Assembly: GCF_900129195.1 (NCBI RefSeq)
Contig: NZ_FQUY01000012.1
Coordinates: 22,757 to 86,756, forward strand
Source: Desulforamulus putei DSM 12395
GTDB lineage: Bacteria > Bacillota > Desulfotomaculia > Desulfotomaculales > Desulfotomaculaceae
Direction: 5' to 3'
Length of the DNA: 64,000 nt
This document shows, piece after piece, positions 44,866 through 54,168 of the stretch (position 1 is the stretch's first letter; every line of letters starts with the position of its first letter). A program made the position numbers and the translations under genes. The notes under the pieces are model-generated. The model was not told where the DNA came from. It searched no databases and was given only the letters and a program-made list of their open reading frames with translations.

Positions 44866-45540
44866 ATGTCCAGGGAAGCGGTCAACCAGCCGGCCCAGAC
44901 TCCGGGGGAAGCAATTCGTCAGAACCTGGAGGAAGCAATGTTTAAACTGTTGAATTTTCAGGCCCAGCACGGAGCTGACCAGAATACCACCATGATTCTG
45001 CTGGCTTTGATGAACCTGCTGGGCATTGTTAACTGCATGAACCGCATCCTGCCGGAGGGGCAGAGGGTCCGGGGAACCCAGGATCTGGCCGCCCAACTGG
45101 CCGGCATGCTCGGCGGCGCTGCCCCGCCGCCGGGATTTTTCCAGGGGTCCCAGGGACAGGGGGGCATCGACCCGGCCATGCTGGGGGCCCTGGCCGGCAT
45201 GCTCGGCGGGCCGAGGGGCCCCGGGGGTCCCGGCGAGCCGGGGAACAAACCCGGCATTGACCCGGCTATGCTGGCGGCTCTGGCCGGCATGATGGGCGGA
45301 CCCGGCGGTGGCGGCGCCAATCCCGCGGCTTTAATGGCCTTGCTGGCTAACATGTTGGGGGCCAAACGGCCGCCTGAGGGTCAGAAACCGAAAGAATCCC
45401 AGGCCAGGGAAGAAAAAAGGGATGCGCCGGAAGAAAAGCCCAAACAAAACCATGAAACCACAAGGAAAGACCCGGGGCTGCCCCCTAGGGGTATTTTAAA
45501 ATGGGACCCCCGGCTTGGTTCGCCGACATCTTCGTTTTAA
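44866..45540 (+). CDS. Gly/Met/Pro-rich repeat protein of the coat-like island
   Basis: The 224-aa product has a helical N-terminus (EAMFKLLNFQAQHGADQNTTMILLALMNLLGIVNCMN), then three repeats of the type GIDPAMLGALAGMLGGP separated by Gly/Pro spacers, and a charged tail. I do not recognise a family; repeat composition suggests a structural spore protein. ATG 44866 has AAGGAGG 5 nt upstream; GTG 44842 after AAGGGGGGA is an alternative, adding 8 residues. Confidence 0.6.
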   Translation: MSREAVNQPAQTPGEAIRQNLEEAMFKLLNFQAQHGADQNTTMILLALMNLLGIVNCMNRILPEGQRVRGTQDLAAQLAGMLGGAAPPPGFFQGSQGQGGIDPAMLGALAGMLGGPRGPGGPGEPGNKPGIDPAMLAALAGMMGGPGGGGANPAALMALLANMLGAKRPPEGQKPKESQAREEKRDAPEEKPKQNHETTRKDPGLPPRGILKWDPRLGSPTSSF

Positions 45541-45555
45541 GGAGGTTGGTTTGCG

Positions 45556-45858
45556 TTGTTCGGTAATTTAGGCGGTATGATTTCTCAGGTGCAAAACATG
45601 CAGGATACTCTGAAGGAAATTCAAGTGGAGGTAACGGTAGGAGAAGGCGACGTCACCGTTTTAATGAACGGGGCCCAGACTTTGCTAAGGGTTCAAATCG
45701 CTCCCCGGTTAATCCGGGAGAATGTGAACCGGTTGGAAGATAAGGTGGTTGAAGCATTAAATTTGGCCCAACAGGAGAGCAGAAACAAGGTCCAGGAGCA
45801 GATTGCCAAGATGACAGGCATTAACGTGTCCAATTTTATGAATATGTTTAAGGGTTAA
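45556..45858 (+). CDS. YbaB/EbfC-like paralog 1
   Basis: The 100-aa protein has the YbaB layout: N-terminal helix (ISQVQNMQDTLKEIQVEV), beta sheet (GEGDVTVLMNGAQTLLRVQI), C-terminal helix and end NVSNFMNMFKG. It differs from the dnaX-linked YbaB in lacking the GGG turn. TTG 45556 follows AAGGAGG. It lies 15 nt after the repeat protein and 15 nt before a second paralog, in a sporulation-type context. Confidence 0.75.
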   Translation: MFGNLGGMISQVQNMQDTLKEIQVEVTVGEGDVTVLMNGAQTLLRVQIAPRLIRENVNRLEDKVVEALNLAQQESRNKVQEQIAKMTGINVSNFMNMFKG

Positions 45859-45873
45859 AGGGAGGGTGAGTTC

Positions 45874-46173
45874 GTGCTCGGCAATATGTCGAAAATACTT
45901 GGCCAACTGCAGGGTTTGCAGCAGCAGTTAAAAGAACTGACTGTGGAAGGGACGGCTGGCGACGGGCTGGTCAAAGTGATGATGAACGGCCAGCAGAATA
46001 TTTTAGCTGTCCGTTTCGACCCTGACCGGACCCCCGCTACGGCGCCGGAGGTCCTGGGCCAAATGCTGGTGGAAGCCTATCATCAGGCACAACTGGAAAG
46101 CAAGGCCAAGGCCAGGGATGAATTCAGCAAGGTGACGGGTCTAAATATATCGAATTTGCCAGGAATTTTTTAG
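45874..46173 (+). CDS. YbaB/EbfC-like paralog 2
   Basis: A 99-aa YbaB-like protein: LGQLQGLQQQLKELTVEGTAGDGLVKVMMNGQQNILAVRFD and end GLNISNLPGIF, closely matching the usual YbaB C-terminus [11 protein letters not shown] 45874 follows GGGAGGGTGAG. Tandem with paralog 1; a heteromer is possible but unproven. Confidence 0.78.
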   Translation: MLGNMSKILGQLQGLQQQLKELTVEGTAGDGLVKVMMNGQQNILAVRFDPDRTPATAPEVLGQMLVEAYHQAQLESKAKARDEFSKVTGLNISNLPGIF

Positions 46174-46259
46174 AGTATCCTGCTTAAGGGATAAAGGGTC
46201 GGCCCATGTTGGCTGCCCTTTTTTACTTTGTCATGCAAAATTTGTCTGATTACAATGTA

Positions 46260-46287
46260 ACACAAAGTCTCCTTTTCTCATAATTTA
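46260..46287 (+). promoter_or_regulatory. Candidate sigma-K promoter
   Basis: ACA at 46260-46262, 16 nt, then CATAATTTA (46279-46287), fitting the mother-cell sigma-K pattern AC...CATANNNTA. It lies 57 nt before a Cys-rich small gene. Confidence 0.45.
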
Positions 46288-46343
46288 ATGTAAGAACGGT
46301 CCCGGGATATCGTTCACAGATTTAAACATAAGGAGGAATTTAG

Positions 46344-46541
46344 ATGTCTAACGTACTGGAAGGCATTAAGGACAAAGTCGGAGGTCACTCTGGAAATCTG
46401 GGTCTTTGCTGCTGCTTGCTGCTGGCTCTCTTCATCATCGGCATCGCCCTGGTATTCTGCGGCATTCTGCCCGTCCACCTGCTCGGCCTCTACCTGTTCC
46501 TGGCCCTGGCCATCTTCTGCTGCTGCTTTGCCTGGTGCTAA
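46344..46541 (+). CDS. Small Cys-rich two-helix membrane protein
   Basis: The 65 residues contain two hydrophobic helices, each with a Cys cluster (GLCCCLLLAL and IFCCCFAWC), eight or so cysteines in all, on the membrane face or edges. AAGGAGG precedes ATG 46344. No family is recognised. The candidate sigma-K promoter and neighbours suggest a spore-layer protein whose thiols could cross-link or bind metal. Confidence 0.7.
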   Translation: MSNVLEGIKDKVGGHSGNLGLCCCLLLALFIIGIALVFCGILPVHLLGLYLFLALAIFCCCFAWC

Positions 46542-46657
46542 TGGCTTAAAACAAAAGTTTTATATCCTTTATGAGGGAAGGGGCTGCACCCTCGTGTAGC
46601 CCCTTCCACCCAGGATATGCGTCGACATAGGTTTCGTTAGGGAAGGGAGTGATCACA

Positions 46658-47194
46658 GTGGGTGAAAGATCCAGCAACCGGCTCGCCAGCAACTTAGAGC
46701 AGCTGGTCACCAGATTGGAGAGCATCCACTCCCAGAAGAGCAGTGAACTGGACCAGGTTTCCGGTGTGCTGGCAAACATGGATAAACTGGTTGACATCGT
46801 TTCCAGGGTTGAATTACAGCGTCAGGCAGAATACCAGCTAAATGAGCAACTGGATAAATTAAACGAAATCATAGAAAATCTTTCCGGTCAGCAAAAAATG
46901 TCGTTCAAAAGGGAAGTCCCTGTAGAGGAAACACTTCGCAAGATCATCAAAGGAGTCAAGGTTACCGGCAAGGTGATGGATATTGTTGCCGGCAGCCTAG
47001 GAGTGATGTTCGACTCCATCGTAGCCACTGTAAAGTCCCAGGAACGGCAGGGCGCTACCCGGACTGCCAAAGAGGTTGATTTAGCCAGTATTTTAACTCC
47101 CCTAGGAAACCTTCTCCAGGGACTGCTGAGCAGTGAACCGGCCGATAACAGCGCCGGCAAACCAGGCAAACCCGAAGAAAATAAAGAAGAGTAA
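46658..47194 (+). CDS. Coiled-coil protein of the coat-like island
   Basis: The 178-aa product is mostly heptad-type coiled coil (residues 1-85, LEQLVTRLESIHSQKSSELDQV and LNEQLDKLNEIIENL), then a weakly hydrophobic segment (VTGKVMDIVAGSLGVMFDSIVATV) and a charged tail. No family recognised. GTG 46658 lies 8 nt after GGAAGGGAG; GTG 46649 overlaps that site. It is followed 29 nt later by a subtilase, perhaps its substrate or partner. Confidence 0.65.
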   Translation: MGERSSNRLASNLEQLVTRLESIHSQKSSELDQVSGVLANMDKLVDIVSRVELQRQAEYQLNEQLDKLNEIIENLSGQQKMSFKREVPVEETLRKIIKGVKVTGKVMDIVAGSLGVMFDSIVATVKSQERQGATRTAKEVDLASILTPLGNLLQGLLSSEPADNSAGKPGKPEENKEE

Positions 47195-47223
47195 GGGGCG
47201 TTCCGGCCGGAGGGGATGAAGCT

Positions 47224-48339
47224 ATGGTCGGTGGAAATAAACGGGTAAGAATAATACTTTTTAAGAATCGACTGTACCGTGGAGAACTGACCCCGCCCCA
47301 TATTGATTTTATCAATTGGATAGGAGCACAGGAAGTTCGCACCCTGCCGAATGTCAACGGCATTATTTGCACTTTACCGGAGGGTATTACCGATGAACAG
47401 ATACGATCCGCCGGTATAGTGGCAGCCATAGAAGAAAATTTTAAAATTCGTTTGGTACCCTGGGCGCCGGCCAAGTTTAAACCTTTTATGTACGATGAGG
47501 AGCAGTTAATCCCCTGGGGTGTGCACTATATCGGGGCCCATGTCTGCTGGCCGGAAACCAGAGGGCAGGGAGTTAAAGTGGCAGTGATTGACAGCGGCAT
47601 CGACGGCAGCCATCCTAACCTGGGGGGCAATCTCAAGGGAGGGATAAACTTGGTTGTCCCCGGTGCATCTTACTATGATGATAACGGTCATGGCACCCAT
47701 GTGGCCGGCATTATCGCCGCTGCCAACATTGGCAGGGGAATCGTGGGCGTGGCCCCGGAGGCGGAACTCTATGCCGTCAAGGTGCTGGATCAATGGGGTG
47801 AGGGTACAATCCTGAACGCCATTAATGCCCTCGATTGGTGTCTGAAAAACCGAATTCACGTGGCAAACATGAGCTTTGGCACCGATAAGTACAGCAGTGC
47901 GCTGGAGGAAGCGGTCCGCGCAGCCCACAGGCGGGGGCTGTTGATCGTGGCGGCTGCCGGCAATGACGGTGGCCCGAATACCGTGGATTATCCTTCGGTA
48001 TTTGATGAAACCATCAGTGTTGCCGTGGTGGACAGCAGGGGCAAACTGGCAAGTTTTAGCAGCAGCGGCCCGGAGGTGGATCTGCTGGCTCCCGGAAGCG
48101 ATATCGTTTCTACCTATCTTTGGGGCAGTTATGTACGGTTAAGCGGCAGTTCCATGGCTACTGCCCACATCACCGGTGCTGCGGCTTTGTTAAAGGCAAA
48201 ATACCCTGAGGAAGATGCTAATCAACTGCGCCGGCGGTTGTTGTCCGGGGCCCAAAAGGCGAAAGGAATTGATAAGAATTTAACCGGAGCAGGGATCGTT
48301 AGGGTGGATCTGTCACTAAAATCTTTCCCGGGGGCATAA
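47224..48339 (+). CDS. Subtilisin-family (S8) serine protease without signal peptide
   Basis: The 371-aa protease has triad D123 (AVIDSGIDGSHPN), H156 (NGHGTHVAGIIAA) and S310 (SGSSMATAHITGAAA). An N-terminal region of about 100 residues resembles an inhibitor-type propeptide. No signal peptide, so it is intracellular or mother-cell-located, comparable with Isp- or Csp-type proteases of spore formers. GGAGGGGATGAAG lies before ATG 47224. It is the second complete serine protease in the island. Confidence 0.9.
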   Translation: MVGGNKRVRIILFKNRLYRGELTPPHIDFINWIGAQEVRTLPNVNGIICTLPEGITDEQIRSAGIVAAIEENFKIRLVPWAPAKFKPFMYDEEQLIPWGVHYIGAHVCWPETRGQGVKVAVIDSGIDGSHPNLGGNLKGGINLVVPGASYYDDNGHGTHVAGIIAAANIGRGIVGVAPEAELYAVKVLDQWGEGTILNAINALDWCLKNRIHVANMSFGTDKYSSALEEAVRAAHRRGLLIVAAAGNDGGPNTVDYPSVFDETISVAVVDSRGKLASFSSSGPEVDLLAPGSDIVSTYLWGSYVRLSGSSMATAHITGAAALLKAKYPEEDANQLRRRLLSGAQKAKGIDKNLTGAGIVRVDLSLKSFPGA

Positions 48340-48464
48340 AAAGTGCAAACAATTTATCGGTAGCGGCCCCGGTCGGACGGTAGAGATCCGGCAGGGGTTG
48401 ATTGTTGGTGTATAAAGGCTCGGATTACGGTAAAAAATAGGAGGGAAATCAGGAGGTGAACGTC

Positions 48465-48707
48465 TTGAGCGAGCCAACAATGCGGGACCACCGGAATATG
48501 ACCAAGACCTTTAAGCTTGGCGGTTTACAGGGAGGCCGGCATGATAAAGAGGAGATTGAAACCTATCTCTCTGAAATTGACGGGGTAGCTAAGGTGATCG
48601 TAAATTTGGAGGACGGAACCGTCACAGTGGATTTCGATCCCGGGGCCATCCACCCCGATTACCTGCGGGGAACCCTCAGGTCCCTGGGCTATGACATTCT
48701 GGTATGA
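48465..48707 (+). CDS. HMA-like ferredoxin-fold protein lacking the CxxC metal site
   Basis: The 80-aa protein shows the beta-alpha-beta pattern of heavy-metal-associated domains (EIETYLSEIDGVAKVIVNLEDGTVTVDFDP, LRGTLRSLGYDILV), but the metal loop reads GLQGGRHD instead of GMxCxxC. It may therefore bind something else or act structurally. TTG 48465 lies 8 nt after AGGAGG; GTG 48456 overlaps that site. Confidence 0.7.
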   Translation: MSEPTMRDHRNMTKTFKLGGLQGGRHDKEEIETYLSEIDGVAKVIVNLEDGTVTVDFDPGAIHPDYLRGTLRSLGYDILV

Positions 48708-48729
48708 GCGCCCACACACAAATTAGGAT

Positions 48730-48757
48730 AAAAGCAGGCCGCGGGCCTGCTTTTTTC
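48730..48757 (+). terminator. Terminator after the HMA-like gene
   Basis: AAAGCAGGCC/GGCCTGCTTT with a 3-nt loop and T run. Confidence 0.92.
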
Positions 48758-48771
48758 AGCGGAGGTCAGTC

Positions 48772-49218
48772 ATGGACAGCAAATTATTAGCCCTTATGAT
48801 CGCAGCCGCATCCGGGCTTACCATGGCCCTGCAGGGAACCCTGAATTCCGCCCTAGGCAGAATTGCCGGGCTGTGGGAGACCACTTTTATTGTTCATGCC
48901 GTAGGAACCGTTGTGGTGGGCATATTGGTCTTTGTCTGCCGCCTGGGAACCTGCGACCTGGGCAAATGGATGGGCGCCCCCTGGTATACCTATCTCGGCG
49001 GTGTCTTAAGTGTATTAATCGTCTACATGGTGGCCCGCAGCATCCCCGCTGTGGGCGTCGCCCCGGCCACCACCGCCATCATCGTAGGACAGGTCCTAAC
49101 CGCCGCCGCCATCGACCACCTGGGTCTCTTTGGTGTGGCCCGCATCCCCTTCAGCTGGTATCACATGGCCGGCACTTTTCTCATGGCCGGCGGGGCGTTT
49201 TTGTTGTTGAAGAAGTAA
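48772..49218 (+). CDS. DMT-superfamily membrane protein (DUF606/YdcZ type)
   Basis: A 148-aa protein with about five membrane helices, the length and pattern of YdcZ/DUF606 half-size transporters (AASGLTMALQGTLNSALGRIAG, PWYTYLGGVLSVLIVYMVARSIPAVGVAPATTAIIVGQ). Substrate unknown; homologs often act as pairs, but only one gene is here. GGAGGT precedes ATG 48772. Its 3' end overlaps a relic on the other strand. Confidence 0.85.
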   Translation: MDSKLLALMIAAASGLTMALQGTLNSALGRIAGLWETTFIVHAVGTVVVGILVFVCRLGTCDLGKWMGAPWYTYLGGVLSVLIVYMVARSIPAVGVAPATTAIIVGQVLTAAAIDHLGLFGVARIPFSWYHMAGTFLMAGGAFLLLKK

Positions 49219-49420
49219 CCCGGGCATTGTCCCGTAGATTCAGGCTGCCGTCTTTAACAATCACACTGCCGGGGGTAAGGCCGCTGAGGATTTCCACATA
49301 CTCCCGGTCACGGGAACCGGTTTTGACCGTCCGGTATTTCACCCGGCCCTTTACCACTTCCATGACCTGCTTTTGCCTTTGCCGGCTTAGGATGAAGGCA
49401 ATGCCGGTCATTTGGTTAAG
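49184..49420 (-). pseudogene. C-terminal remnant of a membrane-fusion (HlyD/RND adaptor) protein
   Basis: The frame reads KGRVKYRTVKTG, REYVEILSGLTPGSVIVKDG and LRDNARV, the C-terminal barrel pattern of efflux adaptor proteins. There is no N-terminal helical hairpin or lipoyl domain upstream, where unrelated sequence begins, and no ribosome-binding site. It looks like the end of a lost gene, overlapping the YdcZ-like stop by about 35 nt. Confidence 0.6.
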
Positions 49421-49551
49421 TTGATCTTCCCGTGGGGTTTTCAATCAACAGGCTGCAACCTGCAGGCAAAGATGACAAAGGCCAGGCGATACGAGACAAC
49501 AGACCGATATCTTGCTTAGTCCCGGATAGTGGCAATTTTGTCAGTACAACG

Positions 49552-50130
49552 CTATCCGGGGATGTAAATGGTTTGGCCCACTTCCAAAATATTCGGGTTG
49601 GCCAGTTGATTGGCTGCCAGGAGCGCCTCCAGAGAAACATGATATTCCTTGGCGATTTTCCAAAGGGTGTCACCGGGCCGCACCACATGGACCCTGTGGT
49701 CCAGCGGGAGACAGCTCCCCGGGGCCGGTGCGGGGACGGGACCCCCCTTCTGGTTATAACCGGGTACGGCGGCAATGCGAACCGGGGTCCCCACCGGCAC
49801 CTGGGGGAAGAGTTCTTCCACATGATGATTGTGCATGCGGATGCATCCTAAGGAAACCAGGTTGCCGATGGAAGACGGGTTGTTGGTGCCATGGATGCCG
49901 TAGTTGCCGCCGGGGATATTTAATCCCATCCAGCGGCTGCCCAGCACACCGCCGGGGTTGGTCACTTTGTTGATCACTTTATAATCACCTGCCGGAGTGG
50001 GTGTTGCGGGTTTGCCCACCCCTACCGGGTAGGTTTTGGATACCTGCCCCCCGACATAAACACTCAGTCGCCGGGCTTGCGGATCAATAAACAATTCGAT
50101 GCCGGCCCGGTACATTTTGATACCGTTCAT
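49552..50130 (-). CDS. L,D-transpeptidase (YkuD) with C-terminal LysM domain
   Basis: The 192-aa protein has the YkuD active site H80-G-T-N...S-L-G-C96-I-R98, which forms 3-3 peptidoglycan cross-links or attaches proteins. A Pro-rich hinge leads to a LysM domain (HVVRPGDTLWKIAKEYHVS). No signal peptide, as with B. subtilis YkuD, a spore-associated enzyme. ATG 50130 follows AAAGGAGG; the upstream Met at 50148 is within that site. The stop codon is inside a hairpin CCCGGATAG/CTATCCGGG (49526-49560). Confidence 0.9.
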   Translation of the reverse strand: MNGIKMYRAGIELFIDPQARRLSVYVGGQVSKTYPVGVGKPATPTPAGDYKVINKVTNPGGVLGSRWMGLNIPGGNYGIHGTNNPSSIGNLVSLGCIRMHNHHVEELFPQVPVGTPVRIAAVPGYNQKGGPVPAPAPGSCLPLDHRVHVVRPGDTLWKIAKEYHVSLEALLAANQLANPNILEVGQTIYIPG

Positions 50131-50255
50131 CCCGCCACCTCCTTTCACGTCCCGCTACTCCATACTATGAAATGCCGGCGGCATGAGGGTATTGTGCTGC
50201 CGGTATTTTTTATCCTTGGATAGTAAATAATAGAAAGAAAGCTTACGGCTATTTC

Positions 50256-50306
50256 TTATGGGCCCTACGGCTGAGGGGTCAGACCCCAAAGAAATACCTA
50301 TAAGCA
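50256..50306. repeat. Intergenic mosaic element, copy 10 (short)
   Basis: GGGGTCAGACCCC, a perfect hairpin, followed by AAAGAAATACCTATAAG, the inverted flank block. Confidence 0.6.
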
Positions 50307-50367
50307 AAAGAAGGTTTTTCCATCTTGCGTGGGGAATAGCTGTTTATTACTGCTTAGGAGGGGGATC

Positions 50368-51216
50368 ATGGGACTGAGGCTGAATGCCCATGCCAAGATA
50401 AATTTAACGCTGGACGTGTTGGGCCGGCGTCCCGACGGGTACCACGAGGTGGAAATGATCATGCAGAGCATCGGGTTGCATGACACCCTGGAATTGGAGT
50501 ATAAACCAAAGGAAATTGTTCTTACCGTGTCCGGCGTTCCCGTAACTGCGGGACAGGACAACCTGGTATTAAAAGCCGCCCGCTTGCTACAGCAGCAGGC
50601 CGGACCCGAGGCGGGGGCGATCATTCACCTGCACAAGGAAATACCGGTTGCTGCCGGCCTAGCCGGCGGCTCCAGCGATGCGGCAGCCGCCCTGCGGGGC
50701 CTCAACCGCCTGTGGAACCTGAGGCTCCGTGAGGAACAACTGATGAAGCTGGCTGCCCGATTGGGGGCGGATGTATCCTTTTGCCTGCTGGGCGGCACAG
50801 CCATCGCCAGGGGGGTGGGGGAAATCCTCACACCGCTGCCCCCGGCTTCCCGCTTTGGCGTGGTCCTGGTGAAACCGGCCTTTGGCGTCAGCACCGCGGA
50901 AGTTTACAGGGGGTTGGACCTAGCGAAGCTGGGCCGCAGGCCGGACACCTCGGCAATGACCGGGGCCCTGCAAAAGGGGGATTTGGACCTGGTTGCCGCC
51001 AACCTGTGCAACGTGTTGGAGAGTGTCACCTTAAGGCTGCATCCCGAATTGCAGGCCATAAAAGAGCGACTGCAAGAGGCGGGGTGCAGGGGTGTGCTGA
51101 TGTCCGGCAGCGGGCCCACCATTTTTGGTTTAACGGCGGATGAAAAAACCGCCGGCGAAATTGCCCGGCGGCTCAATCTGCCGGGCTGTCAGGTTCTGGC
51201 CACCGGTATGGTATAA
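50368..51216 (+). CDS. ispE: 4-diphosphocytidyl-2-C-methyl-D-erythritol kinase
   Basis: A GHMP kinase of the MEP isoprenoid pathway, 282 aa. [38 protein letters not shown] (ATP loop), [11 protein letters not shown] and [12 protein letters not shown] are the family motifs. ATG 50368 follows TAGGAGGGGG; the 50329 start lies outside the conserved region. Confidence 0.96.
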   Translation: MGLRLNAHAKINLTLDVLGRRPDGYHEVEMIMQSIGLHDTLELEYKPKEIVLTVSGVPVTAGQDNLVLKAARLLQQQAGPEAGAIIHLHKEIPVAAGLAGGSSDAAAALRGLNRLWNLRLREEQLMKLAARLGADVSFCLLGGTAIARGVGEILTPLPPASRFGVVLVKPAFGVSTAEVYRGLDLAKLGRRPDTSAMTGALQKGDLDLVAANLCNVLESVTLRLHPELQAIKERLQEAGCRGVLMSGSGPTIFGLTADEKTAGEIARRLNLPGCQVLATGMV

Positions 51217-51304
51217 TGTATATAGATAACAAAAGTATCCCTTTAGGAAAGGGAAAAATAGCAGCTGGCCAAAATTTAAGGTAAAAATTGAGGGGGCGGA
51301 GAGA

Positions 51305-51997
51305 ATGAGTGAGCCAAGATTGGTACCGATTAAATTAGATGCCTACAAGCCTTTGCGGGAGATTGTTTTTGAAACCCTGCGGGAGGCCATCCTATCCGGC
51401 AAACTGGAGCCCGGGGAACGGTTGATGGAAATTCAGTTGGCGGAAGAAATGGGTGTCAGCCGCACCCCTGTCAGGGAAGCCATCCGTAAACTGGAGCTGG
51501 AAGGCTTTGTGGTCATGATTCCCCGCAAGGGAGCTTATGTGGCGGGGATCTCTTTAAAGGATATCACCGATGTTTTCGAGGTGCGGGCCGCCCTGGAAGC
51601 GCTGGCCGCAGGCCTGGCCGCCGAACGGGCCACCGAGGAAGAAATTGAACAATTGCAGAGGTCCCTGTTGGCCTATTCCGAGCAGACCAACAGGCAGGAT
51701 ATCAACGGCATTGTGGAAACAGACACCGATTTTCACGACTTGCTTTACAAGGCCAGCCGTAACGAGCGCCTGCAGCAAATTATCACCCACTTGAGAGAAG
51801 TGATCCAACGGGTAAGGACGGTGTCCCTCTCCCAGCCGGGCAGAAGTAAAGATGCCGTAGAAGAGCACCGGCAGATTGTGGACGCCATCGCGGACCGCAA
51901 TGTGGAACTGAGCCAGACGTTAGCCAGGGAGCATATTTATAATGCGGAAAACAGCATGTTAAATTCCCTTAAGGGGGCACAAAAAAAGGATGATTGA
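51305..51997 (+). CDS. GntR-family (FadR/FCD type) regulator
   Basis: The 230-aa protein has an N-terminal winged helix (REAILSGKLEPGERLMEIQLAEEMGVSRTPVREAIRKLE) and a C-terminal all-helical FCD ligand domain with the metal-type D...H...H pattern (DTDFHDLLYKAS, EEHRQIVDAI, AREHI). Its ligand is unknown. It sits where purR lies in B. subtilis and overlaps the next gene by 8 nt, suggesting a shared function. Confidence 0.92.
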   Translation: MSEPRLVPIKLDAYKPLREIVFETLREAILSGKLEPGERLMEIQLAEEMGVSRTPVREAIRKLELEGFVVMIPRKGAYVAGISLKDITDVFEVRAALEALAAGLAAERATEEEIEQLQRSLLAYSEQTNRQDINGIVETDTDFHDLLYKASRNERLQQIITHLREVIQRVRTVSLSQPGRSKDAVEEHRQIVDAIADRNVELSQTLAREHIYNAENSMLNSLKGAQKKDD

Positions 51998-52772
51998 CGC
52001 GCTGGTGTTGGCCGGCAGTCCAAACAACGGAGACTTACAAAGCGTAAGCAGGGAGAAATATGAAGCCCTCATTAAGATCGGGCCTTACAGCATGGTAAGC
52101 CATGTGGTCAACGCACTGAAAAATTCCGGACAGATCCGCAGCATTCTGGTGGTTGGCCCCCCGGAAGTAAAAAAAGTCTTGTCACCGGAAATCCACTGGA
52201 CGGCCTCCGGTCAAACCCTGACGGAAAATCTCCGGCGGGGCTGTGCCCGGATGGAGCGGCCCTTTTTGCTGGCCACCTCGGACATCCCGCTGCTCACCCC
52301 CGGGGCGGTAACAGGTTTTTTGAGCCTTTGCGGGGACGGCAGCCATGATTTTTATTTCCCGCTGGTTCCCAGGGAAGCAGTGGTGGAAAAGTATCCGGGG
52401 GCCAGGCGAACCTATGTCAGATTTAAGGAAGGGGTTTTCACCGGCGGCAACCTGTTTTGGGTAAACCCCCGGGTGGTTGACCGGTGTTTGACCCTGGGCC
52501 AGGAGCTGGTAAATTTACGCAAGAAACCCCTGGCCCTGGCACGCCGGGTGGGAATACCCCTGTTCTGTAAATTACTGCTGCGAATTCTTTCCATAAAGGA
52601 AGCGGAGGTAAGGGCTTCCCGGCTGCTGGGCATCAAGGGCCGGGCGGTGATTTGTCCTTACCCGGAAGTGGGAATGGATGTGGATAAACCGGCGGATCTA
52701 CAGGTGGTGCGCCGGGTGTTGGGATACGAGGAGAGTAAAACAGCCCCGCAGGAACTCTGCAGGGTACCATAA
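51990..52772 (+). CDS. MobA-like nucleotidyltransferase
   Basis: A 260-aa Rossmann-like NTP transferase: ALVLAGSP at the start, RPFLLATSDIPLLTPGAV (metal-binding Asp) and FTGGNLFWVNP. The usual GGxSxRMG-type loop is altered to AGSPNNGDL, so activity or substrate differs from MobA. A C-terminal segment (DVDKPADLQVVRRVL) is conserved. ATG 51990 overlaps the GntR gene stop. No molybdopterin genes are close. Confidence 0.78.
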   Translation: MIDALVLAGSPNNGDLQSVSREKYEALIKIGPYSMVSHVVNALKNSGQIRSILVVGPPEVKKVLSPEIHWTASGQTLTENLRRGCARMERPFLLATSDIPLLTPGAVTGFLSLCGDGSHDFYFPLVPREAVVEKYPGARRTYVRFKEGVFTGGNLFWVNPRVVDRCLTLGQELVNLRKKPLALARRVGIPLFCKLLLRILSIKEAEVRASRLLGIKGRAVICPYPEVGMDVDKPADLQVVRRVLGYEESKTAPQELCRVP

Positions 52773-52833
52773 AATTCTTCCTAAAAGGAAAACCAGCCTT
52801 ACCAATGAACTCAGACGATAAGGAGCACTCATC

Positions 52834-54051
<1,218 letters not shown>

Positions 54052-54097
54052 TACACAAAAAAACCCAGAAAAATTATAAGAAAGTTTTGAAATAAGC

Positions 54098-54123
54098 AGG
54101 AATTTCCTTTTCGCTGCAGAATT
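54098..54123 (+). promoter_or_regulatory. Sigma-H-type promoter of spoVG
   Basis: AGGAATT, 13 nt, then AGAATT. The B. subtilis spoVG promoter read by sigma-H has AGGATTT-13-GGAATT. It lies about 45 nt before the spoVG start. Confidence 0.7.
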
Positions 54124-54168
54124 AACTAGCCCAACAGAAGTTGATGCAGCGGAAGGTGGTGAAAAATC

